A stretch of DNA of 10,742 nucleotides from JBGTKH01 sp041744735 (GCA_041744735.1 JBGTKH010000027.1:1-10742), one strand, 5' to 3'; shown: positions 1-6,676, counted from the first letter of the stretch. Program-made: numbers and translations. Notes: generated by a model from the letters alone, not told the origin.

Positions 1-2
1 AG

Positions 3-1427
3 AAACGACAGAAAACCGACAGGTTTAAAGCGCACCGGGCCGGCAGCCGAAAGCTCGAGTTCTGGGGGATTCCCAAAGAGAAGTATGCAGGGCCAATGAC
101 CCTGCGGATCCGCGTGGGGGACCAGCTTTCGGACCCTGTGCCGATTACCCTGTCCAACGTTTCGCGCCTGATCCCGGCCGGGGTGGGTTTCGGCGTGATC
201 CTCGTACTGGGAGGCCTGATGTATTGGATCCTGCGAAAACGCCTAAAGGAATTCGCACCACACCACATCGGGGATCATCGATGCAATCCGCTGGAGCTGT
301 TCGTGCTGGATCAAGAGACTGACACCTACAGTCTTTCCAAATTGCAATTCTACGTTTGGACCGGAGTCTCCGTGTTCGGGTACGTGTACCTCACGGTCGC
401 GCGCAGCCTCGTGCAATGGCAGTTTGACTTGGCGGACGTCCCTGCGAATCTGCCGGGAATCATTTTCATCAGCGCGACGACCTCGGTGGTCGCTACGGGC
501 GTCACGGCCGCCCGGGGCCCCAAGGGTTCCGGCGATGTGCATCCTTCTCTGGCCGATTTCATTACTTCCGGCGGCGTGGTGGCTCCGGAACGTTTCCAGT
601 TCCTGGTTTGGACCCTGCTGGGGGCCGGGGCGTTCGTGGCGATGATCCTGCTGCGCGATCCTGGAGAAATCGTGGAGCTGCCGCTGATCCCGCAAGGATT
701 CCTGGCTCTGATGGGCGTGAGTTCTGCCGGATATGTAGGTGGCAAACTGACGCGTACGCCCGGCCCAATCATCGATGAAATCGTCGCCACGGAGGGAAGC
801 TTGACGCTCGAGATTCATGGCCGGAACCTCTCCCAAGATGCGACGTTTCGAATCGGGACCAAAGAGGGAGACGTGGTGCTTACTAAAGACCTTTTGGAGG
901 GGCAAGAGCCCGATAAGAAAGTCAAGATCGTCACGCCTGAAGACGCGGCCGAGCCCAAAGGTTTTGCCAAGTGCATGAGCATCACGATCGCGAATCCCGA
1001 CCCGAAGTGGACTTCGGAGAAGACGATTCTGACGCTGATCAACCCCGATGGCCAAAAGGCAGCCTGGGAGTTCGAAGTCAAGAAGACGCCCGCGGAACTT
1101 GCGCGGATCAAGGCGTCGAGCGCTGAGGCGGCCGCCAAAGAGGCCCGATTGAAATTGGCCAAGTTGGAAGTGGAGGCTGCTGCGAAGAAAACGGCGGCGC
1201 AAGACGCTGCGATTGAGGCTGAAGTTGTCCAAGCTAATGCGAACAAAAACGCCGCAGAAAAGGCTGAGGCCCAGGAGAAAGCGCGAAGCCTGAAATCTGA
1301 GCAAACCCAGGCGGAACTGCTGGTCGTCAAAAAACGAGAAGAGTCAAAAGCTCTTGACGATGCCGCTGAAGCCGCCGACACAGGGGCCAAGAAAGCGGAG
1401 GCGGACGAACTCCTTTCCCTGGAGTGA
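3..1427 (+). CDS. Membrane protein with duplicated two-TM module, IPT/TIG-like region and coiled-coil tail (5' partial)
   Basis: The reading frame is open from base 3 with no stop, so the gene very probably starts before the window; the first internal ATG is at 96. Numbering from that ATG, hydrophobic segments lie near residues 27-46, 81-103, 119-138, 167-187 and 195-217. TM2-3 and TM4-5 look like copies of one unit: each opens with an aromatic motif (LQFYVWT and FQFLVWT) and ends in a Gly/Ala/Ser-rich helix. Residues about 222-330 look like an IPT/TIG-type beta domain (EGSLTLEIHGRNLS, then TLINPDGQ). From about 331 to the end the protein is Ala/Lys/Glu-rich and should form a long coiled coil. 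The residues before 96 (for example KLEFWGIP) suggest another beta domain outside the membrane. I do not recognise the family and assign no function. The stop lies only 6 bases before the duplicated target of the IS4 element. Confidence 0.75.
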   Translation, partial: KRQKTDRFKAHRAGSRKLEFWGIPKEKYAGPMTLRIRVGDQLSDPVPITLSNVSRLIPAGVGFGVILVLGGLMYWILRKRLKEFAPHHIGDHRCNPLELFVLDQETDTYSLSKLQFYVWTGVSVFGYVYLTVARSLVQWQFDLADVPANLPGIIFISATTSVVATGVTAARGPKGSGDVHPSLADFITSGGVVAPERFQFLVWTLLGAGAFVAMILLRDPGEIVELPLIPQGFLALMGVSSAGYVGGKLTRTPGPIIDEIVATEGSLTLEIHGRNLSQDATFRIGTKEGDVVLTKDLLEGQEPDKKVKIVTPEDAAEPKGFAKCMSITIANPDPKWTSEKTILTLINPDGQKAAWEFEVKKTPAELARIKASSAEAAAKEARLKLAKLEVEAAAKKTAAQDAAIEAEVVQANANKNAAEKAEAQEKARSLKSEQTQAELLVVKKREESKALDDAAEAADTGAKKAEADELLSLE

Positions 1428-1433
1428 AAAACG

Positions 1434-1442
1434 GGTCAGAAC
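1434..1442. repeat. Left target-site duplication of the IS4 element
   Basis: GGTCAGAAC here is repeated exactly at 3022-3030, directly outside the terminal inverted repeats. A 9 bp duplication is within the range known for IS4-family elements. It lies 6 bases after the stop codon of the upstream membrane protein. Confidence 0.85.
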
Positions 1443-1460
1443 CAATACTGTTCGGCACGA
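1442..1460 (+). repeat. Left terminal inverted repeat of the IS4 element
   Basis: CCAATACTGTTCGGCACGA; the exact reverse complement is at 3004-3022. Similarity continues imperfectly inward (GATTTGC on the left against CATTCGC on the right arm read inward). Confidence 0.9.
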
Positions 1461-1499
1461 GATTTGCTAGCCGGAATTTTCCTCAAACACGACACACTT

Positions 1500-1514
1500 T
1501 GGCACGGGATTTGC
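1500..1514 (+). promoter_or_regulatory. Candidate sigma-54 (-24/-12) promoter of the IS4 transposase
   Basis: TGGCACG at 1500-1506, four bases, then TTGC at 1511-1514 gives GG-N10-GC, which is the sigma-54 consensus. It faces the transposase, whose ATG is at 1549; a start of transcription near 1526 would leave a short leader. A weaker copy of the same box (CGGCACG, four bases, TTGC) sits 46 bases upstream, overlapping the inner edge of the left inverted repeat. I saw no enhancer-binding site, and the match could also reflect a repeated transposase-binding motif. Confidence 0.5.
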
Positions 1515-1548
1515 GCCATGAGGTCGGCCGTATTGTTTCATTGTCAGG

Positions 1549-2826
1549 ATGGCAGACACGGTCATGGCCGACGAAAAAATCGATCCTCACGAACTCAACA
1601 AGCCGAAAATCAAAGAGTCCGACATCACCGGACTCAAGTACTTTGACAAGCTCGCGCCATTGCTCGAGCGGCTGCACGACGATGCCTGCGAGCGGGATAA
1701 GGCTGGCAATCGCGAGCTGCACTTCGATCAGTATTGCCTGCTCATCTTGCTCTACCTCTTCAATCCTGTCGTCACCGCGCTGCGCGGGATTCAACAAGCG
1801 AGCGAACTCGACAAGGTGCAGAAGAAACTCGGCTGCCAACGAGCGTCGCTCGGTTCGTTGTCCGAAGCGGCTACCGTCTTTGACGCCGATCGGCTGAAGG
1901 AAATCATCGCCGAACTGGGCGCGGAACTCAAACCGCTCGCACGCGACGCGCGCTTGCCAGACATCGATCAGACGCTGGTGCTGGTCGACGGATCACTGAT
2001 CGCCGCGTTGCCTTCGATCATGGAAGCGTCTTGGCGAAAACAGAACCAGGGCAGCGGCATGGTCAAGTGGCGATTGCACACGCACTTTGAAGTCGACCGT
2101 TACGTGCCGACGCGGATCGACGTCACGCCCGACGAGGGCGGCGAGCACGATGAGCGCGCGGTACTCGAACGGACGATCGAGTCGGATCGCTTGTACGTGA
2201 TGGATCGCGGCTACGCCAAGTTCGCGTTGTTCAACCAGATCGTCAAGGCGAACAGCAGTTACGTCTGCCGCTTGCGGGACAACAGTGCGTATGAAGTCGT
2301 CGAGTCGCGGGAGTTGACCGAAGCCGATCGGGCCGCGGGCGTACTCAGTGACGAGATCGTGCTGATCGGCCAGAGCGGCAAAGCGAACGCACGCCCCGAT
2401 CACAAGATTCGCTTGGTGTGTGTCAAGTGTTCGCCGCACACCAGTCGCGGCAAATACAAAGGCACGTCGACGGGGCCCGACAGCGACGGCGTGTTGCGGA
2501 TCGCGACGAACTTACTGGATGTGCCTGCGGAGATCATTTCGCTGTTATATGCCGAAAGGTGGGCGATTGAAATCTTCTTCCGGTTCTTCAAGCACTTGCT
2601 GGGTTGCCGGCACTTGCTGAGCCACCAGCAAAACGGGATCGAGATTCAGACATACTGTGCGATCATCGCGTGTCTGTTGATCAGCTTGTGGACGGGCCGC
2701 AAGCCGACGAAGCGGACCTACGAGATGATTTGCTTCTTTTTCCTTGGCGTGGCCAGCGAAGCGGAGTTACTGGCCCACCTGACGAAACTAAAACGTCAAG
2801 ACGAAGCAGCTTCGAAAAAACGCTAA
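1549..2826 (+). CDS. IS4-family DDE transposase
   Basis: This 425-residue protein is a cut-and-paste transposase of the IS4 family (DDE, RNase H-like fold). The first catalytic Asp is D147 in LVLVDGSL and the second is D219 in LYVMDRGYAKF. The third block holds the family signature Y-(2)-R-(3)-E-(6)-K exactly: Y334, R337, E341 and K348 in LLYAERWAIEIFFRFFK. A beta-strand-rich insertion between D219 and E341 is usual for this family. The C-terminal tail is Lys-rich. Length is normal and no frameshift or internal stop is visible, so the enzyme is probably active. The ATG at 1549 is chosen as the most upstream; a second in-frame ATG at 1564 is possible, and neither has a strong ribosome-binding site. 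It is the only gene in the element. Confidence 0.95.
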   Translation: MADTVMADEKIDPHELNKPKIKESDITGLKYFDKLAPLLERLHDDACERDKAGNRELHFDQYCLLILLYLFNPVVTALRGIQQASELDKVQKKLGCQRASLGSLSEAATVFDADRLKEIIAELGAELKPLARDARLPDIDQTLVLVDGSLIAALPSIMEASWRKQNQGSGMVKWRLHTHFEVDRYVPTRIDVTPDEGGEHDERAVLERTIESDRLYVMDRGYAKFALFNQIVKANSSYVCRLRDNSAYEVVESRELTEADRAAGVLSDEIVLIGQSGKANARPDHKIRLVCVKCSPHTSRGKYKGTSTGPDSDGVLRIATNLLDVPAEIISLLYAERWAIEIFFRFFKHLLGCRHLLSHQQNGIEIQTYCAIIACLLISLWTGRKPTKRTYEMICFFFLGVASEAELLAHLTKLKRQDEAASKKR

Positions 2827-3003
2827 GCCACAAGCCTCGGTCGCACTCTTGCCCCGCGACGCGAGTCGCTGGTTGCTGGTTGCTGCGCGGTCGCGGAATT
2901 GCATGTGTGCAGTCACGGCGTTGTCTCGCGCGGCGTGTCACTCTGGCAGCCGCTCCTACGCCCTCAAGCCTCCTGTCGCCCACTCGCTCTGCTACCGCGA
3001 ATG

Positions 3004-3022
3004 TCGTGCCGAACAGTATTGG
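3004..3022 (-). repeat. Right terminal inverted repeat of the IS4 element
   Basis: TCGTGCCGAACAGTATTGG, the exact reverse complement of the left repeat at 1442-1460. Confidence 0.9.
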
Positions 3023-3030
3023 GTCAGAAC
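3022..3030. repeat. Right target-site duplication of the IS4 element
   Basis: Exact copy of GGTCAGAAC at 1434-1442. It lies 3 bases from the stop codon (3034-3036, minus strand) of the RAYT fragment, so the insertion split the short gap between two convergent gene ends. Confidence 0.85.
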
Positions 3031-3033
3031 TAT

Positions 3034-3429
3034 TTATCGGCATCCGTCGTCAGCTTTTTTCGGTCGGCCTCGCGGGCGGATCGTCAGGTCTAGATCGAGA
3101 TTCTTGCTTAACTTCTCAACCCATGCTTCGGATCCGAAAGGAAGGCTCCGTGCCACGCTCCGACGTAATGCGGCCAACTCGTCCGCAGCTGGCGTTTGAT
3201 GCACATAAGCCTCCCAACGCCGCTGACGTACCGCCGCATACGCAGACAATTGTTCATACGGTTGGCAGACGCTCAGCAGTTCATTCGCCACTCCCTGTGC
3301 ATGTGACTCATAGCTGCTCCAGCGATACTCGCCGGCACGTTCCACCATCTCGGCCCGAACTGGATTCGCTTCGATGTAGCGTAGCACCGTCAGCAGATGC
3401 TCGTCGTCCTCAATCACCGGACTCTTGAA
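3034..3429 (-). pseudogene. REP-associated tyrosine transposase (RAYT, IS200-like), C-terminal fragment
   Basis: The minus-strand frame encodes the well-known C-terminal half of RAYT proteins: FKSPV, then DEHLLTVLRYIEANPVRAEM, then ERAGEYRWSSY, a PFGSEAWVEKL block and a basic RPRGRPKK tail. The stop is at 3034-3036. Homology can be followed upstream to the FKS codons near 3421-3429; an in-frame TGA at 3445-3447 (plus-strand coordinates) closes the frame. The N-terminal part with the HUH metal-binding histidines and catalytic tyrosine is absent, and I do not find it in any frame up to the IS110 gene. The start usually assigned would be the GTG at 3415-3417, but this is a 5'-truncated relic and not a functional protein. 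RAYTs mobilise REP hairpins, and such a hairpin is present at 5691-5776. Confidence 0.85.
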
Positions 3430-3748
3430 AGGAGATAAGCACTGTCATGGTTGAATTTGCGAAATGAGATGAGCGCGTACATTCAGCGCAACTACATGAG
3501 GGTAGTTTTTTTGGAACTCGTTGTCTAGCGACTGAAGGCTGCGGGCACGGCTCCGTCAGCTTGGAATGGTTCGGTCTCGCCACCCTGGTAGATATCCGAA
3601 GCTCGAAGGCTCCACACTGTCTTATCCGGCGTTCGAACCGCTGACAGAGCATCACGCTTTTTCGACGGGCTTGTTCAACGCGGCCCAGGCCACGTCAATA
3701 CCCTCGGGGTCAAGACGATGTTGTCAGTGTGCCTAGCAGCACCACAAG
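3430..3748. other. Intergenic scar between RAYT fragment and IS110 transposase
   Basis: No convincing gene is present. An 81-codon minus-strand frame at 3410-3655 is Cys/Arg/Ser-rich, overlaps the RAYT fragment and resembles nothing I know. The stretch includes a T-run at about 3508-3514. An 11 bp inverted repeat pairs TCCGAAGCTCG (3595-3605) with its complement at 3762-3772, inside the end of the transposase gene. The right end of the IS110 element probably lies in this stretch, but I could not place it. Confidence 0.5.
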
Positions 3749-5329
3749 TCAGTCAGAGCTCCGAGCTTCGGACGTGGGTGATTGTACTTTGTCTTCTGTC
3801 TCTTCGATAGCAACTCCGAGACGAGTCAAGAGGGGAATCATCAAGTCACCGATGCGTTGAACGCCGCGATGCTTCTTGCGGGCCAATTCCGCCAGCGGTT
3901 TCGCTTCCGCGGCGTATGCCGACTTGGGCAGCCAGGCGAACGCCTCATGCAGATCGCGAATCGATTGCTCGAGCGGAGTTTTGTGAACCCGATGAAACTC
4001 TTGCAGCTTGGCCAGCAGATGCTCGCGATCGACGCCCCGGCCGCGCCACAGTTGCCGGCCACCAACCAGTTGATAGACCATGCGCATGGCGCGATTGGCA
4101 ATTCGGCAGCGGCGGTCGCGCGGATCGACCTTCCGCTGCTTCCACAGTTCCGACAAGCCGCGATAGTACGGATGGCACTTGATCAAGTTCTCCGCCACCA
4201 ACATCGCCGCTCCGCGCAGCTTGCGGTTGCACTGACGAACGAGCGAGCCGTCGGCGTGATCGACCTCGTCGCTTTGGTAGCGCGAGGGGAACAGGCCGGC
4301 TCGTCCGTTGATCGCGCGCGCCGAGGCGTAATGCTCGATCGGCCCCGCCTCTCCAGCCAGTCGCGCCGCCGAGACAACGTTGATGCCAGTCACGCTGAGC
4401 AAGAGAACATACGGCGTTTTCACGAGAAAACCCGCCATTTCTTGCTCGACGGCCACAATTTGTTCGTCGAACAAGCGGCGGACGTCATTGAGCTGTTGCC
4501 ATTGTCGCGTCTGCATCGCCGCGAGTTCCGACGGCTCGGCAGCCGTACTTGCCCACGCGACGATGCGTTCAATCGTGCGCGTTTGAAAGCGCACGTTCGT
4601 CTGTTTCAAGTGGCGCGCGATTCCTTCCACACCGACGCGTCGAATCGCATCGGCGGAAGTGAACTGCAAGGCCACCGGCAACGCGATCGACTGGCGGTAC
4701 AACTTGTCGTCTTCAAACAGATCGGCGAAACCCGGCAGCGTTTGATGCAGCAGCCGCCGCATCTGCACCATCAGACGGGCGCGTTGTTTGACCAGGTTGA
4801 GCCGGTGACGCGAGACCGCTTGCAGCGATTGATAGACTTCGCCGACCGGTAGCGTGGCCAAGCCATAACCTTTGACCGCCGCATGAAAGATCGCCTCGAG
4901 ATCGTGGTCGTCGGTCTTGGCATCGGGATGCAGGGGCCGCCGATAATGGTGCGACGCGAACGGATGCACGACGCGCGTATCGAATCCCGCTTTGCGCAGC
5001 GCGCGTTGGACCGGCTTGTGATAGATGCCGGTCATCTCGACGGCCACGATCGTGTCCGTCAATCCCTCGGCCTGGCATGCCTGGGCGACCAACTGCGTCA
5101 TCACACGCAATCCGCCCGCGGTATGCTCAACCTCCGTGGGTTCGACAAGGACCTTGCCATAGAAGTTGCAGAGCATCCATTTCGATCGGCGTTTGGCGCA
5201 GTCCACCGCCACGATGCCAAAATGTTCCGGCCCGACGGCTTGCACCCGTTCTTGGATGTGGCCGTTCGGCTTCCCGATGAATCGTTTTTTAGAGCCCGTG
5301 AATTTCCGTTTCTTGGTTTTGGTAACCAT
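3749..5329 (-). CDS. IS110-family (DEDD) transposase
   Basis: A 526-residue transposase/recombinase of the IS110 family, whose members use a RuvC-like DEDD domain plus a C-terminal serine. Counting from the ATG at 5327-5329, the N-terminal domain has D43 (IVAVDCAK), E98 (VAVEMTGIY) and D140/D143 (DAKTDDHDLEA). The C-terminal Transposase_20 region has LLSVTGINVVSAARLAGE, GRAGLFPSRYQSDEVD and a basic CNRKLRGAA block; the serine in QSDEVD (S353) is the probable nucleophile. The protein is longer than most of the family, with a very basic N-terminal extension and an extended C-terminus. I chose the ATG at 5329 because a GGGAG motif lies 8 bases before it. ATG 5335 and TTG 5359 are in-frame alternatives; the TTG has GGAGG only 3 bases upstream. 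No frameshift is visible, so it is probably intact. Confidence 0.93.
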   Translation of the reverse strand: MVTKTKKRKFTGSKKRFIGKPNGHIQERVQAVGPEHFGIVAVDCAKRRSKWMLCNFYGKVLVEPTEVEHTAGGLRVMTQLVAQACQAEGLTDTIVAVEMTGIYHKPVQRALRKAGFDTRVVHPFASHHYRRPLHPDAKTDDHDLEAIFHAAVKGYGLATLPVGEVYQSLQAVSRHRLNLVKQRARLMVQMRRLLHQTLPGFADLFEDDKLYRQSIALPVALQFTSADAIRRVGVEGIARHLKQTNVRFQTRTIERIVAWASTAAEPSELAAMQTRQWQQLNDVRRLFDEQIVAVEQEMAGFLVKTPYVLLLSVTGINVVSAARLAGEAGPIEHYASARAINGRAGLFPSRYQSDEVDHADGSLVRQCNRKLRGAAMLVAENLIKCHPYYRGLSELWKQRKVDPRDRRCRIANRAMRMVYQLVGGRQLWRGRGVDREHLLAKLQEFHRVHKTPLEQSIRDLHEAFAWLPKSAYAAEAKPLAELARKKHRGVQRIGDLMIPLLTRLGVAIEETEDKVQSPTSEARSSD

Positions 5330-5359
5330 CCGCATGTCTCCCTTTTGAAGGTTGGGCAA

Positions 5360-5510
5360 ATTCCTCCAATAGAAGCGATGGGACGGTCCTCTTGATTGTT
5401 TTTTAAGAATCTTGGGGACATACCAGGTGTCAGGAACGTGTCAGGAACCTTATCTATCGGTTCATGGCCTGGCTGACGTTTACTCACACGCAGCGGCTAT
5501 GAGTTGGCGC
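5360..5510 (-). other. Noncoding upstream end of the IS110 element (possible bridge RNA region)
   Basis: About 150 bases lie between the transposase start and the stop of the permease relic at 5511, with no gene. In IS110-group elements this upstream end encodes the bridge RNA that guides target choice, so this is where one would be expected. I could not fold it by hand or fix the exact element boundary. Two tandem copies of GTGTCAGGAAC occupy 5427-5448. Confidence 0.35.
5427..5448 (+). repeat. Tandem repeat, two copies of GTGTCAGGAAC
   Basis: Two exact, adjacent 11 bp copies at 5427-5437 and 5438-5448, in the noncoding stretch upstream of the IS110 transposase. They may mark the end of the element or a duplicated target; neither can be decided here. 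Confidence 0.8.
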
Positions 5511-5690
5511 TCAAGTCTCTCGCAGAGCGCTGATAATCGGCATGCGGACGGCGCGGAGCGCTGGGAACAAGCCGCCGACCAACCCATCGTCAGGGACATC
5601 GCGACGCCCCGCAGCAAGACGCTGGGCCGAAGCGGAAGGCGAAGGTGATCTCGCTGAACGTGGCCCAGTTGGCCGTGTCGGTCGAGAAAA

Positions 5691-5776
5691 GTAGGCCGGA
5701 ACAAGTCCGCGCAGTTCCGGCATGACACAAACGTCACACCGCTGCCGGAACTGCGCAAAGCCTTGGTCCGGCCTAC
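5691..5776. repeat. REP-like/BIME hairpin element inserted in the permease relic
   Basis: A long imperfect palindrome. The outer arms are GTAGGCCGGAACAAG (5691-5705) and CTTGGTCCGGCCTAC (5762-5776), pairing at 14 of 15 positions. The inner arms are GCGCAGTTCCGGCA (5709-5722) and its exact complement (5743-5756). The inner loop is 20 bases, and a small asymmetric bulge (3 against 5 bases) separates the arms. This is the form of elements moved by RAYT transposases, a fragment of which lies about 2.3 kb away. It interrupts the permease coding sequence, which shows it was inserted. Confidence 0.8.
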
Positions 5777-5799
5777 TCAGCTTGGTCCGGCCTACTCAG
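5762..5799 (+). repeat. 19 bp tandem duplication at the edge of the REP-like hairpin
   Basis: CTTGGTCCGGCCTACTCAG occurs twice, exactly and end to end (5762-5780 and 5781-5799). The first copy contains the outer right arm of the hairpin, so the element's end has been duplicated once. Confidence 0.9.
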
Positions 5800-5893
5800 T
5801 TGAAGCCGATCGCGCGGAGCGCTCCGATCTCGCGGCCGCGGCTGGCGACCGCGGCGTATATCGTGTTGGCGGCGGCGAACATCGTGGTGATGA

Positions 5894-6622
5894 CTACCAT
5901 GTCAGTTCGGGCAGCTCTCGAAACACTTTGCGTACGCCCTCGCTCCACTCTTCGCTCAATTGCGTGAAATAAGCGTCGCCCTCGTTGAAGCGGCGCCGCT
6001 TGCGGATTTCCAGGCTGTCCCGCTCGTAGCAAACCAGGTCGATGGGCATGCCCACGGACAAGTTGCTGCGCATGGTCGAATCGAATGAAACGAGAACGCA
6101 TTTGGTAGCTTCCGCCAGCGTGGTGGTGGGCGCGAGGACCCGGTTGATGATTGGCTTTCCGTACTTGGCTTCGCCCGTTTGCAGAAACGGCGTCTCGTCT
6201 CCAGCTTCGATGAAGTTACCCTCGGCGAAAGTGCGAAACAGCCGCGGCGGCTCGCCTTTGAGTTGTCCGCCGACGATGAACGAGGCGTTGAACGCGATGG
6301 GGCCGCTTTTCAGGAAGGGCGCGTCGCGACGCTCGATGTCGCGCACGGCATCCGCGACGAGGCCGACGACATCGAACATGGTGCGCGCCGTCCACAGACT
6401 GGGCGTTCCATCCACGGCATCACAGCGCTGCTTCAGCACACTGATCACGGCTTGCGTCCCCGCCAAGTTGCCGGAACTCAGCAAGATGAGCACACGATCG
6501 CCGGCCCGCTCGAACACGGTCATTTTGCAGAACGTCGCGAAGTTATCCACGCCGGCGTGCGTGCGTGAGTCCGACGCGAAGACAATCCCATCCTTGAGCA
6601 AGATGCCGACACAATACGTCAT
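5894..6622 (-). CDS. Anbu-type bacterial proteasome homologue (N-terminal nucleophile hydrolase)
   Basis: A 242-residue protein of the Anbu (ancestral beta subunit, BPH) family, self-assembling relatives of 20S proteasome beta subunits thought to act as cytoplasmic peptidases. It begins MTYCVGILLKDGIVFASDSR: removal of Met would expose Thr1 as the nucleophile, with D17 and K32 at about the positions expected for the catalytic Asp and Lys. Later family blocks are SSGNLAGTQAV, FNASFIVGGQLKG and FDSTMRSNLSVG. The start is fixed by this N-terminus and by GGAGAGG 6 bases upstream; the frame continues 10 codons further up (to 6652), but that would bury the threonine. It follows the transglutaminase gene by 54 bases on the same strand, the known arrangement for Anbu operons. 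The permease relic begins directly at its stop codon. Confidence 0.92.
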   Translation of the reverse strand: MTYCVGILLKDGIVFASDSRTHAGVDNFATFCKMTVFERAGDRVLILLSSGNLAGTQAVISVLKQRCDAVDGTPSLWTARTMFDVVGLVADAVRDIERRDAPFLKSGPIAFNASFIVGGQLKGEPPRLFRTFAEGNFIEAGDETPFLQTGEAKYGKPIINRVLAPTTTLAEATKCVLVSFDSTMRSNLSVGMPIDLVCYERDSLEIRKRRRFNEGDAYFTQLSEEWSEGVRKVFRELPELTW

Positions 6623-6676
6623 ACGCGGCCTCTCCTGACTGGCGGAACCCAATATCGACTGCCCGTCGGCTGCACT

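Larger units (their letters stand above)
1443..3021 (+). mobile_element. Complete IS4-family insertion sequence
   Basis: The element is bounded by an inverted repeat: CCAATACTGTTCGGCACGA at 1442-1460 and its exact reverse complement at 3004-3022. The 9 bp word GGTCAGAAC directly abuts both ends (1434-1442 and 3022-3030) and is the likely target duplication. Because the word and the repeat share a C/G at the edge, a 19 bp repeat with a 7 bp duplication is equally compatible. The element is about 1.58 kb and carries one intact transposase gene. About 180 bp of noncoding sequence lies between the transposase stop and the right end. Perfect ends, a perfect duplication and an undamaged gene point to a recent insertion. 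Confidence 0.93.
5511..5893 (-). pseudogene. Broken FtsX/MacB-type ABC transporter permease (C-terminal part)
   Basis: Minus-strand pieces in different frames together make the C-terminal end of a MacB/FtsX-type permease. Reading from high to low coordinates: VVITTMFAAANTIYAAV and ASRGREIGALRAIGF (5893 to about 5803), which is the classic NTM...REIGxLRAIG motif. Then comes a REP-like hairpin, then ANWATFSEITFAF (about 5640-5690), VLLRGVAMSLTMG in a second frame, and GLFPALRAVRMPIISALRE in a third, ending at TGA 5511-5513. At least two frameshifts separate these blocks, and the transmembrane stretch normally following IGF is missing at the hairpin. The N-terminal part of the permease is also gone: the fragment begins exactly where the Anbu gene stops. 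It cannot make a working transporter. Confidence 0.8.

Noticed and set aside
243..1304. Minus-strand frame of 353 codons
   Set aside because: Lies wholly opposite the membrane protein, is Arg-rich with no domain pattern, and reflects GC-rich codon use on the other strand.
2604..3428. Plus-strand frame of 274 codons
   Set aside because: Runs across the transposase end, the IS right end and the antisense of the RAYT fragment; composition is Arg/Ser/Pro-rich and it crosses an insertion boundary.
3410..3655. Minus-strand frame of 81 codons
   Set aside because: No recognisable domain, odd Cys/Arg/Ser composition, overlaps the RAYT fragment and has no good ribosome-binding site.
3782..4852. Plus-strand frame of 356 codons
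   Set aside because: Antisense of the IS110 transposase, which has clear catalytic motifs on the minus strand.
1434..5510. IS4 and IS110 elements as one composite transposon
   Set aside because: They belong to different families with different ends, and the IS4 element has its own target duplication, so they moved independently.
5412..5648. Plus-strand frame of 78 codons
   Set aside because: Opposite the permease relic, whose minus-strand pieces match a known family; this frame matches nothing.
5691..5799. CRISPR-like repeats
   Set aside because: The repeats are one palindrome plus a single tandem duplication with no unique spacers of regular length.
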